From: Amphiduros pacificus
Lineage: Eukaryota; Annelida; Polychaeta; Phyllodocida; Hesionidae
Assembly (NCBI GenBank): GCA_949316495.1
Contig: OX439010.1
Location: 2,051,001 to 2,115,000 of the forward strand
Direction of reading: 5' to 3'
Length of the DNA: 64,000 bases
Made by a program: the position numbers and the translations under genes. Under the pieces are notes generated by a model. The model saw nothing but the letters and a program-made list of their open reading frames with translations. It was not told the DNA's origin and did no database searches. Shown in pieces: positions 1-14,300 of the stretch (the stretch's first letter is position 1; each line of letters opens with the position of its first letter).

Positions 1-3000
1 TCGATTGGGTGGCTCCGAAACTTTTTTATAAAGTGCATCTCACCCCACTCCACATTTCTGATCTGTTTGGAGAAAGCAGTGATCAGCATGCACATATGAA
101 AAATTCAAAACCAATATTTCGCCCCTTTTTCGAGTTACCGTTGATCATCGGCACGTCAGAAATCGATTAGGTGGCTCCGAAATTTTGTTCTAAAGTGCAT
201 CTCACCCCATTCCACATTTCTGATCTGTTTGGAGAAAGCAGTGATCAGTATGCATATATGTAAATTCAAAACCAATATTACGCCCTTTTTCGAGTTAACG
301 TTGATCATCGGCACATCAGAAATCGATTGGGTGGCTCCGAAATTTTGTTATAAAGTGCATCTCACCCAATTCCACATTTCTGATCTGTTTGGTGAAAGCA
401 GTGATCAGCATGCATATATGAAAAATTCAAAACCAATATTTCGCCCTTTTTAGAGTTACCGTTGATCATCGGCACGTCAGAAATCGATTGGGTAGCTCCG
501 AAATTTTGTTCTAAAGTGCATCTCACCCCATTCCACATTTCTGATCTGTTTGGAGAAAGCAGTGATCAGCATGCATATATGAAAAATTCAAAACCAATAT
601 TACGCCCTTTTTCGAGTTAACGTTGATCATCGGCACGTCAGAAATCGATTGGGTGGCTCCGAAATTTTTTTCTAAAGTGCATCTCACCCCATATCACATT
701 TCTGATCTGTTTGGAGAAAGCAGTGATCAGTATGCATATATGAAAAATTCAAAACCAATATTTCCCCCCTTTTTCGAGTTACCGTTGATCATCGGCACGT
801 CAGAAATCGATTGGGTGGCTCCAAATTTTTTTTCTATAGTGCATCTCACCCCATTGCACATTTATAATTTGTTTTGAGACTGCAGTGATCAGCATGCATA
901 TATGAAAAATTCAAAACCAATATTTCACCCCTTTTTCGAGTTAAATTTGATCATTTGCAAGTCAAAAATTGATTGGGTGGCTCCGAAATTTTGTTCTAAA
1001 GTGCATCTCACCCCATACCACATTTCTGATCTGTTTGTAGAAAGCATTGATCAGTATGCATATATGAAAAATTTAAAACCGATATTTCGCCCCTTTTTCG
1101 AGTTACCGTTGATCATCGGCACTTCAGAAATCGATTGGGTGGCTCCGAAATTTTTTTCTAAAGTGCATCTCACCCCATTCCACATTTCTGATCTGTTTGG
1201 AGAAAGCAGTGATCAGCATGCACATATGAAAAATTCAAAACCAATATTTCGCCCCTTTTTCGAGTTACCGTTGATCATCGGCACGTCAGAAATCAATTGG
1301 GTGGCTCCGAAATTTTTTTCTAAAGTGCATCTCACCCCATTCCACATTTCTGATCTGTTGGTGAAAGCAGTGATCAGCATGCATATATGAAAAATTCAAA
1401 ACCAATATTTCGCCCCTTTTTCGAGTTACCGTTGATCATCGGAACGTCAGAAATCGATTGGGTATCTCCGAATTTTTTTTCTAAAGTGCATCTCTCCCCA
1501 TTCCACATTTCTGATCTGTTTGGAGAAAGCAGTGATCAGCATGCATATATGAAAAATTCAAAACCAATATTACGCCCTTTTTCGAGTTAACGTTGATCAT
1601 CTGCACGTCAGAAATCGATTGGGTGGCTCCGAAATTTTGTTCTAAAGTGCATCTCACCCCATTCCACATTTCTGATCTGTTTGGTGAAAGCAGTGATCAG
1701 CATGCATATATGAAAAATTCAAAAACAATATTTCGCCCTTTTTAGAGTTACCGTTGATCATCGGCACGTCAGAAATCGATTGGGTGGCTCCAAATTTTTT
1801 TTCTATAGTGCATCTCACCACATTGCACATTTATAATTTGTTTTGAGACTGCAGTGATCAGCATACATATATGCAAAATTAAAAACCAATATTTCACCCC
1901 TTTTTAGAGTTACCGTTGATCATCGGCACGTCAGAAATCGATTGGGTGGCTCCGAAATTTTTTTCTAAAGTGCATCTCACCCCATATCACATTTCTGATC
2001 TGTTTGGTGAAAGCAGTGATCAGCATGCATATATGAAAAATTCAAAAACAATATTTCGCCCTTTTTAGAGTTACCGTTGATCATCGGCACGTCAGAAATC
2101 GATTGGGTGGCTCCGAAATTTTTTTCTAAAGTGCATCTCACCCCATATCACATTTCTGATCTGTTTGGAGAAAGCAGTGATCAGTATGCATATATGAAAA
2201 ATTCAAAACCATTATTTCGCCCCTTTTTCGAGTTATCATTGATTATCGGCACGTCAGAAATCGATTAGGTGGCTCCGAAATTTTGTTCTAAAGTGCATCT
2301 CACCCCATTCCACATTTCTGATCTGTTTGGAGAAAGCAGTGATCCGCATGCACATATGAAAAATTCAAAACCAATATTTCGCCCCTTTTTCGAGTTACCG
2401 CTGATCATCGGCACGTCAGAAATCAATTGGGTGGCTCCGAAATTTTTTTTCTAAAGACCATCTCACCCCATTCCACATTTCTGATCTGTTTGGAGAAAGC
2501 AGTGATCAGTATGCATATATGTAAATTCAAAACCAATATTACGCCCTTTTTCGAGTTAACGTTGATCATCGGCACATCAGAAATCGATTGGGTGGCTCCG
2601 AAATTTTGTTCTAAAGTGCATCTCACCCCATTCAACATTTCTGAACTGTTTGGTGAAAGCAGTGATCAGCATGCATATATGAAAAATTCAAAACCAATAT
2701 TTCGCCCTTTTTAGAGTTACCGTTGATCATCGGCACGTCAGAAATCGATTGGGTAGCTCCGAAATTTTGTTCTAAAGTGCATCTCACCCCATTCCACATT
2801 TCTGATCTGTTTGGAGAAAGCAGTGATCAGCATGCATATATGAAAAATTCAAAACCAATATTACGCCCTTTTTCGAGTTAACGTTGATCATCTGCACGTC
2901 AGAAATCGATTGGGTGGCTCCGAAATTTTTTTCTAAAGTGCATCTCACCCCATTCCACATTTCTGATCTGTTTGGTGAAAGCAGTGATCAGCATGCATAT

Positions 3001-4200
3001 ATGAAAAATTCAAAAACAATATTTCGCCCTTTTTAGAGTTACCGTTGATCATCGGCACGTCAGAAATCGATTGGGTGGCTCCGAAATTTTTTTCTAAAGT
3101 GCATCTCACCCCATATCACATTTCTGATCTGTTTGGAGAAAGCAGTGATCAGTATGCATATATGAAAAATTCAAAACCAATATTTCCCCCCTTTTTTGAG
3201 TTACCGTTGATCATCGGCACGTCAGAAATCGATTGGGTGGCTCCAAATTTTTTTTCTATAGTGCATCTCACCCCATTGCACATTTATAATTTGTTTTGAG
3301 ACTGCAGTGATCAGCATGCATATATGAAAAATTCAAAACCAATATTTCACCCCTTTTTCGAGTTAACATTGATCATTTGCAAGTCAAAAATTGATTGGGT
3401 GGCTCTGAAATTTTGTTCTAAAGTGCATCTCACCCCATACCACATTTCTGATCTGTTTGTAGAAAGCATTGATCAGTATGCATATATGAAAAATTTAAAA
3501 CCGATATTTCGCCCCTTTTTCGAGTTACCGTTGATCATCGGCACTTCAGAAATCGATTGGGTGGCTCCGAAACTTTTTTATAAAGTGCATCTCACCCCAC
3601 TCCACATTTCTGATCTGTTTGGAGAAAGCAGTGATCAGTATGCATATATGTAAATTCAAAACCAATATTACGCCCTTTTTCGAGTTAACGTTGATCATCA
3701 GCACATCAGAAATCAATTGGGTGGCTCCGAAATTTTTTTCTAAAGTGTATCTCACCCCATTCCACATTTCTGATCTGTTTGGAGAAAGCAGTGATCAGCA
3801 TGCATATATGAAAAATTCAAAACCAATATTTCGCCCCTTTTTCGAGTTACCGTTGATCATCGGCACGTCAGAAATCGATTGGGTAGCTCAGAAATTTTTT
3901 TCTAAAGTGCATCTCACCCCATATCACATTTCTGATCTGTTTGGAGAAAGCAGTGATCAGCATGCATATATGAAAAATTCAAAACCAATATTTCGCCCCT
4001 TTTTCGAATTACCGTTGATCATCGACACGTCAGAAATCGATTGGGTGGCTCCGAAATTTTTTTCTAAAGACCATCTCACCCCATTCCACATTTCTGATCT
4101 GTTTGGAGAAAGCAGTGATCAGTATGCATATATGTAAATTCAAAACCAATATTACGCCCTTTTTCGAGTTAACGTTGATCATCGGCATTTCAGAAATCGA
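1..4200. repeat. Satellite A, left segment: ~2.4 kb partial duplication
   Basis: This part of the array carries the same monomer variants as the HOR to its right, but in a different order. The block at 623-1390 recurs at 3045-3650, an offset of 2422 bp or 15 monomers. It includes the distinctive monomer with CTATAGTGCATC and GCACATTTATAATTTG and the monomer with TTGATCATTTGCAAGTC. From about 3600 on, the sequence is collinear with 7150 onward, at an offset of 3550. It therefore appears to be an older or rearranged edge of the 22-monomer HOR. Confidence 0.75.
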
Positions 4201-7200
4201 TTGGGTGGCTCCGAAATTTTTTCTAAAGTGCATCTCACCCAATTCCAAATTTCTGATCTGTTTGGAGAAATCAGTGATCAGTATGCATATATGAAAAATT
4301 CAAAACCAATATTTCGCCCCTTTTTCAATTTACCGTTGATCATCGGCACGTCAGAAATCGATTGGGTGGCTCCGAAATCTTTTTCTAAAGTGCATCTCAC
4401 CCCATTCCAAATTTCTGATCTGTTTGGAGAAAGCAATGATCAGTATGCATATATGAAAAATTCAAAACCATTATTTCGCCCCTTTTTCGAGTTATCTTTG
4501 ATCATCGGCACGTCAGAAATCAATTAGGTGGCTCCGAAATTTTGTTCTAAAGTGCATCTCACCCCATTCCATATTTCTTATCTGTTTGGAGTCTGCAGTG
4601 ATCAGTATGCATATATGAAAAATTCAAAACCAATATTTCGCCCCTTTTTCGAGTTACCGTTGATCATCGGCATGTCAGAAATCAATTGGGTGGCTCCGAA
4701 ATTTTTTTCTAAAGTGCATCTCACCCCATTCCACATTTCTGATCTGTTTGGTGAAAGCAGTGATCAGCATGCATATATGAAAAATTCAAAACCAATATTT
4801 CCCCCCTTTTTCGAGTTACCGTTGATCATCGGCACGTCAGAAATCAATTGGGTAGCTCCGAAATTTTGTTCTAAAGTGCATCTCACCCCATTCCACATTT
4901 CTGATCTGTTTGGAGAAAGCAGTGATCAGCATGCATATATGAAAAATTCAAAACCAATATTACGCCCTTTTTCGAGTTAACGTTGATCATCTGCACGTCA
5001 GAAATCGATTGGGTGGCTCCGAAATTTTTTTCTAAAGTGCATCTCACCCCATTCCACATTTCTGATCTGTTTGGTGAAAGCAGTGATCAGCATGCATATA
5101 TGAAAAATTCAAAAACAATATTTCGCCCTTTTTAGAGTTACCGTTGATCATCGGCACGTCAGAAATCGATTGGGTGGCTCCGAAATTTTTTTCTAAAGTG
5201 CATCTCACCCCATATCACATTTCTGATCTGTTTGGAGAAAGCAGTGATCAGTATGCATATATGAAAAATTCAAAACCAATATTTCCCCCCTTTTTTGAGT
5301 TACCGTTGATCATCGGCACGTCAGAAATCGATTGGGTGGCTCCAAATTTTTTTTCTATAGTGCATCTCACCCCATTGCACATTTATAATTTGTTTTGAGA
5401 CTGCAGTGATCAGCATGCATATATGAAAAATTCAAAACCAATATTTCACCCCTTTTTCGAGTTAACATTGATCATTTGCAAGTCAAAAATTGATTGGGTG
5501 GCTCCGTAATTTTGTTCTAAAGTGCATCTCACCCCATACCACATTTCTGATCTGTTTGTAGAAAGCATTGATCAGTATGCATATATGAAAAATTTAAAAC
5601 CGATATTTCGCCCCTTTTTCGAGTTACCGTTGATCATCGGCACTTCAGAAATCGATTGGGTGGCTCCGAAACTTTTTTATAAAGTGCATCTCACCCCACT
5701 CCACATTTCTGATCTGTTTGGAGAAAGCAGTGATCAGCATGCACATATGAAAAATTCAAAACCAATATTTCGCCCCTTTTTCGAGTTACCGTTGATCATC
5801 GGCACGTCAGAAATCAATTGGTTGGCTCCGAAATTTTTTTCTAAAGTGCATCTCACCCCATTCCACATTTCTGATCTGTTGGTGAAAGCAGTGATCAGCA
5901 TGCATATAAGAAAAATTCAAAACCAATATTTCGCCCCTTTTTCGAGTTACCGTTGATCATCGGAACGTCAGAAATCGATTGGGTATCTCCGAATTTTTTT
6001 TCTAAAGTGCATCTCTCCCCATTCCACATTTCTGATCTGTTTGGAGAAAGCAGTGATCAGCATGCATATATGAAAAATTCAAAACCAATATTACGCCCTT
6101 TTTCGAGTTAACGTTGATCATCTGCACGTCAGAAATCGATTGGGTGGCTCCGAAATTTTGTTCTAAAGTGCATCTCACCCCATTCCACATTTCTGATCTG
6201 TTTGGTGAAAGCAGTGATCAGCATGCATATATGAAAAATTCAAAAACAATATTTCGCCCTTTTTAGAGTTACCGTTGATCATCGGCACGTCAGAAATCGA
6301 TTGGGTGGCTCCAAATTTTTTTTCTATAGTGCATCTCACCCCATTGCACATTTATAATTTGTTTTGAGACTGCAGTGATCAGCATGCATATATGAAAAAT
6401 TCAAAACCAATATTTCACCCCTTTTTCGAGTTAACATTGATCATTTGCAAGTCAAAAATCGATTGGGTGGCTCCGAAATTTTTTTCTAAAGTGCATCTCA
6501 CCCCATTCCACATTCCTGATCTGTTTGGAGAAAGCAGTGATCAGCATGCACATATGAAAAATTCAAAACCAATATTTCGCCCCTTTTTCGAGTTACCGTT
6601 GATCATCGGCACGTCAGAAATCAATTGGGTGGCTCCGAAATTTTTTTCTAAAGACCATCTCACCCCATTCCACATTTCTGATCTGTTTGGAGAAAGCAGT
6701 GATCAATATGCATATATGTAAATTCAAAACCAATATTACGCCCTTTTTCGAGTTAACGTTGATCATCGGCACATCAGAAATCGATTGGGTGGCTCCGAAA
6801 TTTTGTTCTAAAGTGCATCTCAACCCATTCCACATTTCTGATCTGTTTGGTGAAAGCAGTGATCAGCATGCATATATGAAAAATTCAAAACCAATATTAC
6901 GCCCTTTTTCGAGTTAACGTTGATCATCTGCACGTCAGAAATCGATTGGGTGGCTCCGAAATTTTTTTCTAAAGTGCATCTCACCCCATTCCACATTTCT
7001 GATCTGTTTGGTGAAAGCAGTGATCAGTATGCATATATGAAAAATTCAAAACCAATATTTCGCCCCTTTTTCGAGTTACCGTTGATCATCGAAACGTCAG
7101 AAATCTATTGGGTGGCTCCGAAATTTTTTCTAAAGTGCATCTCACCCCATACCAAATTTCTGATCTGTTTGGAGAAAGCAGTGATCAGTATGCATATATG

Positions 7201-10200
7201 TAAATTCAAAACCAATATTACGCCCTTTTTCGAGTTAACGTTGATCATCAGCACATCAGAAATCAATTGGGTGGCTCCGAAATTTTTTTCTAAAGTGTAT
7301 CTCACCCCATTCCACATTTCTGATCTGTTTGGAGAAAGCAGTGATCAGCATGCATATATGAAAAATTCAAAACCAATATTTCGCCCCTTTTTCGAGTTAC
7401 CGTTGATCATCGGCACGTCAGAAATCGATTGGGTAGCTCAGAAATTTTTTTCTAAAGTGCATCTCACCCCATATCACATTTCTGATCTGTTTGGAGAAAG
7501 CAGTGATCAGCATGCATATATGAAAAATTCAAAACCAATATTTCGCCCCTTTTTCGAATTACCGTTGATCATCGACACGTCAGAAATCGATTGGGTGGCT
7601 CCGAAATTTTTTTCTAAAGACCATCTCACCCCATTCCACATTTCTGATCTGTTTGGAGAAAGCAGTGATCAGTATGCATATATGTAAAATCAAAACCAAT
7701 ATTACGCCCTTTTTCGAGTTAACGTTGATCATCGGCATTTCAGAAATCGATTGGGTGGCTCCGAAATTTTTTCTAAAGTGCATCTCACCCAATTCCAAAT
7801 TTCTGATCTGTTTGGAGAAATCAGTGATCAGTATGCATATATGAAAAATTCAAAACCAATATTTCGCCCCTTTTTCAATTTACCGTTGATCATCGGCACG
7901 TCAGAAATCGATTGGGTGGCTCCGAAATCTTTTTCTAAAGTGCATCTCACCCCATTCCAAATTTCTGATCTGTTTGGAGAAAGCAATGATCAGTATGCAT
8001 ATATGAAAAATTCAAAACCATCATTTCGCCCCTTTTTCGAGTTATCTTTGATCATCGGCACGTCAGAAATCAATTAGGTGGCTCCGAAATTTTGTTCTAA
8101 AGTGCATCTCACCCCATTCCATATTTCTTATCTGTTTGGAGTCTGCAGTGATCAGTATGCATATATGAAAAATTCAAAACCAATATTTCGCCCCTTTTTC
8201 GAGTTACCGTTGATCATCGGCATGTCAGAAATCAATTGGGTGGCTCCGAAATTTTTTTCTAAAGTGCATCTCACCCCATTCCACATTTCTGATCTGTTTG
8301 GTGAAAGCAGTGATCAGCATGCATATATGAAAAATTCAAAACCAATATTTCCCCCCTTTTTCGAGTTACCGTTGATCATCGGCACGTCAGAAATCAATTG
8401 GGTAGCTCCGAAATTTTGTTCTAAAGTGCATCTCACCCCATTCCACATTTCTGATCTGTTTGGAGAAAGCAGTGATCAGCATGCATATATGAAAAATTCA
8501 AAACCAATATTACGCCCTTTTTCGAGTTAACGTTGATCATCTGCACGTCAGAAATCGATTGGGTGGCTCCGAAATTTTTTTCTAAAGTGCATCTCACCCC
8601 ATTCCACATTTCTGATCTGTTTGGTGAAAGCAGTGATCAGCATGCATATATGAAAAATTCAAAAACAATATTTCGCCCTTTTTAGAGTTACCGTTGATCA
8701 TCGGCACGTCAGAAATCGATTGGGTGGCTCCGAAATTTTTTTCTAAAGTGCATCTCACCCCATATCACATTTCTGATCTGTTTGGAGAAAGCAGTGATCA
8801 GTATGCATATATGAAAAATTCAAAACCAATATTTCCCCCCTTTTTTGAGTTACCGTTGATCATCGGCACGTCAGAAATCGATTGGGTGGCTCCAAATTTT
8901 TTTTCTATAGTGCATCTCACCCCATTGCACATTTATAATTTGTTTTGAGACTGCAGTGATCAGCATGCATATATGAAAAATTCAAAACCAATATTTCACC
9001 CCTTTTTCGAGTTAACATTGATCATTTGCAAGTCAAAAATTGATTGGGTGGCTCCGTAATTTTGTTCTAAAGTGCATCTCACCCCATACCACATTTCTGA
9101 TCTGTTTGTAGAAAGCATTGATCAGTATGCATATATGAAAAATTTAAAACCGATATTTCGCCCCTTTTTCGAGTTACCGTTGATCATCGGCACTTCAGAA
9201 ATCGATTGGGTGGCTCCGAAACTTTTTTATAAAGTGCATCTCACCCCACTCCACATTTCTGATCTGTTTGGAGAAAGCAGTGATCAGCATGCACATATGA
9301 AAAATTCAAAACCAATATTTCGCCCCTTTTTCGAGTTACCGTTGATCATCGGCACGTCAGAAATCAATTGGTTGGCTCCGAAATTTTTTTCTAAAGTGCA
9401 TCTCACCCCATTCCACATTTCTGATCTGTTGGTGAAAGCAGTGATCAGCATGCATATAAGAAAAATTCAAAACCAATATTTCGCCCCTTTTTCGAGTTAC
9501 CGTTGATCATCGGAACGTCAGAAATCGATTGGGTATCTCCGAATTTTTTTTCTAAAGTGCATCTCTCCCCATTCCACATTTCTGATCTGTTTGGAGAAAG
9601 CAGTGATCAGCATGCATATATGAAAAATTCAAAACCAATATTACGCCCTTTTTCGAGTTAACGTTGATCATCTGCACGTCAGAAATCGATTGGGTGGCTC
9701 CGAAATTTTGTTCTAAAGTGCATCTCACCCCATTCCACATTTCTGATCTGTTTGGTGAAAGCAGTGATCAGCATGCATATATGAAAAATTCAAAAACAAT
9801 ATTTCGCCCTTTTTAGAGTTACCGTTGATCATCGGCACGTCAGAAATCGATTGGGTGGCTCCAAATTTTTTTTCTATAGTGCATCTCACCCCATTGCACA
9901 TTTATAATTTGTTTTGAGACTGCAGTGATCAGCATGCATATATGAAAAATTCAAAACCAATATTTCACCCCTTTTTCGAGTTAACATTGATCATTTGCAA
10001 GTCAAAAATCGATTGGGTGGCTCCGAAATTTTTTTCTAAAGTGCATCTCACCCCATTCCACATTCCTGATCTGTTTGGAGAAAGCAGTGATCAGCATGCA
10101 CATATGAAAAATTCAAAACCAATATTTCGCCCCTTTTTCGAGTTACCGTTGATCATCGGCACGTCAGAAATCAATTGGGTGGCTCCGAAATTTTTTTCTA

Positions 10201-11300
10201 AAGACCATCTCACCCCATTCCACATTTCTGATCTGTTTGGAGAAAGCAGTGATCAATATGCATATATGTAAATTCAAAACCAATATTACGCCCTTTTTCG
10301 AGTTAACGTTGATCATCGGCACATCAGAAATCGATTGGGTGGCTCCGAAATTTTGTTCTAAAGTGCATCTCAACCCATTCCACATTTCTGATCTGTTTGG
10401 TGAAAGCAGTGATCAGCATGCATATATGAAAAATTCAAAACCAATATTACGCCCTTTTTCGAGTTAACGTTGATCATCTGCACGTCAGAAATCGATTGGG
10501 TGGCTCCGAAATTTTTTTCTAAAGTGCATCTCACCCCATTCCACATTTCTGATCTGTTTGGTGAAAGCAGTGATCAGTATGCATATATGAAAAATTCAAA
10601 ACCAATATTTCGCCCCTTTTTCGAGTTACCGTTGATCATCGAAACGTCAGAAATCTATTGGGTGGCTCCGAAATTTTTTCTAAAGTGCATCTCACCCCAT
10701 ACCAAATTTCTGATCTGTTTGGAGAAAGCAGTGATCAGTATGCATATATGTAAATTCAAAACCAATATTACGCCCTTTTTCGAGTTAACGTTGATCATCA
10801 GCACATCAGAAATCAATTGGGTGGCTCCGAAATTTTTTTCTAAAGTGTATCTCACCCCATTCCACATTTCTGATCTGTTTGGAGAAAGCAGTGATCAGCA
10901 TGCATATATGAAAAATTCAAAACCAATATTTCGCCCCTTTTTCGAGTTACCGTTGATCATCGGCACGTCAGAAATCGATTGGGTAGCTCAGAAATTTTTT
11001 TCTAAAGTGCATCTCACCCCATATCACATTTCTGATCTGTTTGGAGAAAGCAGTGATCAGCATGCATATATGAAAAATTCAAAACCAATATTTCGCCCCT
11101 TTTTCGAATTACCGTTGATCATCGACACGTCAGAAATCGATTGGGTGGCTCCGAAATTTTTTTCTAAAGACCATCTCACCCCATTCCACATTTCTGATCT
11201 GTTTGGAGAAAGCAGTGATCAGTATGCATATATGTAAAATCAAAACCAATATTACGCCCTTTTTCGAGTTAACGTTGATCATCGGCATTTCAGAAATCGA
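4201..11300. repeat. Satellite A HOR-A: two near-identical 3550-bp (22-mer) copies
   Basis: Copies run at 4201-7750 and 7751-11300, phased on a marker monomer reading CACCCAATTCCAAATTTC followed by GAGAAATCAGTG. The offset is exactly 3550 bp, which is 22 monomers. Private variants recur at the same offset, such as CATATAAG in place of CATATATG (5905 and 9455 region), CTGTTGGTG lacking three bases, and ACTTTTTTATAAAG. By eye I noted only isolated differences, for example TTATTTCG against TCATTTCG near 4470/8020 and TAAATTC against TAAAATC near 4135/7685. Such identity implies a very recent block duplication or continuing conversion. Confidence 0.9.
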
Positions 11301-14300
11301 TTGGGTGGCTCCGAAATTTTTTCTAAAGTGCATCTCACCCAATTCCAAATTTCTGATCTGTTTGGAGAAATCAGTGATCAGTATGCATATATGAAAAATT
11401 CAAAACCAATATTTCGCCCCTTTTTCAATTTACCGTTGATCATCGGCACGTCAGAAATCGATTGGGTGGCTCCGAAATCTTTTTCTAAAGTGCATCTCAC
11501 CCCATTCCAAATTTCTGATCTGTTTGGAGAAAGCAATGATCAGTATGCATATATGAAAAATTCAAAACCATTATTTCGCCCCTTTTTCGAGTTATCATTG
11601 ATCATCGGCACGTCAGAAATCAATTAGGTGGCTCCGAAATTTTGTTCTAAAGTGCATCTCACCCCATTCCATATTTCTTATCTGTTTGGAGTCTGCAGTG
11701 ATCAGTATGCATATATGAAAAATTCAAAACCAATATTTCGCCCCTTTTTCGAGTTACCGTTGATCATCGGCACGTCAGAAATCAATTGGGTGGCTCCGAA
11801 ATTTTTTTCTAAAGTGCATCTCACCCCATTCCACATTTCTGATCTGTTTGGTGAAAGCAGTGATCAGCATGCATATATGAAAAATTCAAAACCAATATTT
11901 CCCCCCTTTTTCGAGTTACCGTTGATCATCGGCACGTCAGAAATCAATTGGGTAGCTCCGAAATTTTTTTCTAAAGTGCATCTCACCCCATTCCACATTT
12001 CTGATCTGTTTGGAGAAAGCAGTGATCAGCATGCATATATGAAAAATTCAAAACCAATATTACGCCCTTTTTCGAGTTAACGTTGATCATCTGCACGTCA
12101 GAAATCGATTGGGTGGCTCCGAAATTTTGTTCTAAAGTGCATCTCACCCCATTCCACATTTCTGATCTGTTTGGAGAAAGCAGTGATCAGCATGCACATA
12201 TGAAAAATTCAAAACCAATATTTCGCCCCTTTTTCGAGTTACCGTTGATCATCGGCACGTCAGAAAACCATTGGGTGGCTCCGAAATTTTGTTCTAAAGT
12301 GCATCTCACCCCATTCCACATTTCTGATCTGTTTGGAGAAAGCAGTGATCAGCATGCATATATGAAAAATTCAAAACCAATATTACGCCCTTTTTCGAGT
12401 TAACGTTGATCATCTGCACGTCAGAAATCGATTGGGTGGCTCCGAAATTTTTTTCTAAAGTGCATCTCACCCCATTCCACATTTCTGATCTGTTTGGTGA
12501 AAGCAGTGATCAGCATGCATATATGAAAAATTCAAAAACAATATTTCGCCCTTTTTAGAGTTACCGTTGATCATCGGCACGTCAGAAATCGATTGGGTGG
12601 CTCCGAAATTTTTTTCTAAAGTGCATCTCACCCCATATCACATTTCTGATCTGTTTGGAGAAAGCAGTGATCAGTATGCATATATGAAAAATTCAAAACC
12701 AATATTTCCCCCCTTTTTTGAGTTACCGTTGATCATCGGCACGTCAGAAATCGATTGGGTGGCTCCAAATTTTTTTTCTATAGTGCATCTCACCCCATTG
12801 CACATTTATAATTTGTTTTGAGACTGCAGTGATCAGCATGCATATATGAAAAATTCAAAACCAATATTTCACCCCTTTTTCGAGTTAACATTGATCATTT
12901 GCAAGTCAAAAATTGATTGGGTGGCTCCGTAATTTTGTTCTAAAGTGCATCTCACCCCATACCACATTTCTGATCTGTTTGTAGAAAGCATTGATCAGTA
13001 TGCATATATGAAAAATTTAAAACCGATATTTCGCCCCTTTTTCGAGTTACCGTTGATCATCGGCACTTCAGAAATCGATTGGGTGGCTCCGAAACTTTTT
13101 TATAAAGTGCATCTCACCCCACTCCACATTTCTGATCTGTTTGGAGAAAGCAGTGATCAGCATGCACATATGAAAAATTCAAAACCAATATTTCGCCCCT
13201 TTTTCGAGTTACCGTTGATCATCGGCACGTCAGAAATCAATTGGGTGGCTCCGAAATTTTTTTCTAAAGTGCATCTCACCCCATTCCACATTTCTGATCT
13301 GTTGGTGAAAGCAGTGATCAGCATGCATATATGAAAAATTCAAAACCAATATTTCGCCCCTTTTTCGAGTTACCGTTGATCATCGGAACGTCAGAAATCG
13401 ATTGGGTATCTCCGAATTTTTTTTCTAAAGTGCATCTCTCCCCATTCCACATTTCTGATCTGTTTGGAGAAAGCAGTGATCAGCATGCATATATGAAAAA
13501 TTCAAAACCAATATTACGCCCTTTTTCGAGTTAACGTTGATCATCTGCACGTCAGAAATCGATTGGGTGGCTCCGAAATTTTGTTCTAAAGTGCATCTCA
13601 CCCCATTCCACATTTCTGATCTGTTTGGTGAAAGCAGTGATCAGCATGCATATATGAAAAATTCAAAAACAATATTTCGCCCTTTTTAGAGTTACCGTTG
13701 ATCATCGGCACGTCAGAAATCGATTGGGTGGCTCCAAATTTTTTTTCTATAGTGCATCTCACCCCATTGCACATTTATAATTTGTTTTAAGACTGCAGTG
13801 ATCAGCATGCATATATGAAAAATTCAAAACCAATATTTCACCCCTTTTTCGAGTTAACATTGATCATTTGCAAGTCAAAAATCGATTGGGTGGCTCCGAA
13901 ATTTTTTTCTAAAGTGCATCTCACCCCATTCCACATTCCTGATCTGTTTGGAGAAAGCAGTGATCAGCATGCACATATGAAAAATTCAAAACCAATATTT
14001 CGCCCCTTTTTCGAGTTACCGTTGATCATCGGCACGTCAGAAATCAATTGGGTGGCTCCGAAATTTTTTTCTAAAGACCATCTCACCCCATTCCACATTT
14101 CTGATCTGTTTGGAGAAAGCAGTGATCAGTATGCATATATGTAAATTCAAAACCAATATTACGCCCTTTTTCGAGTTAACGTTGATCATCGGCACATCAG
14201 AAATCGATTGGGTGGCTCCGAAATTTTGTTCTAAAGTGCATCTCAACCCATTCCACATTTCTGATCTGTTTGGTGAAAGCAGTGATCAGCATGCATATAT

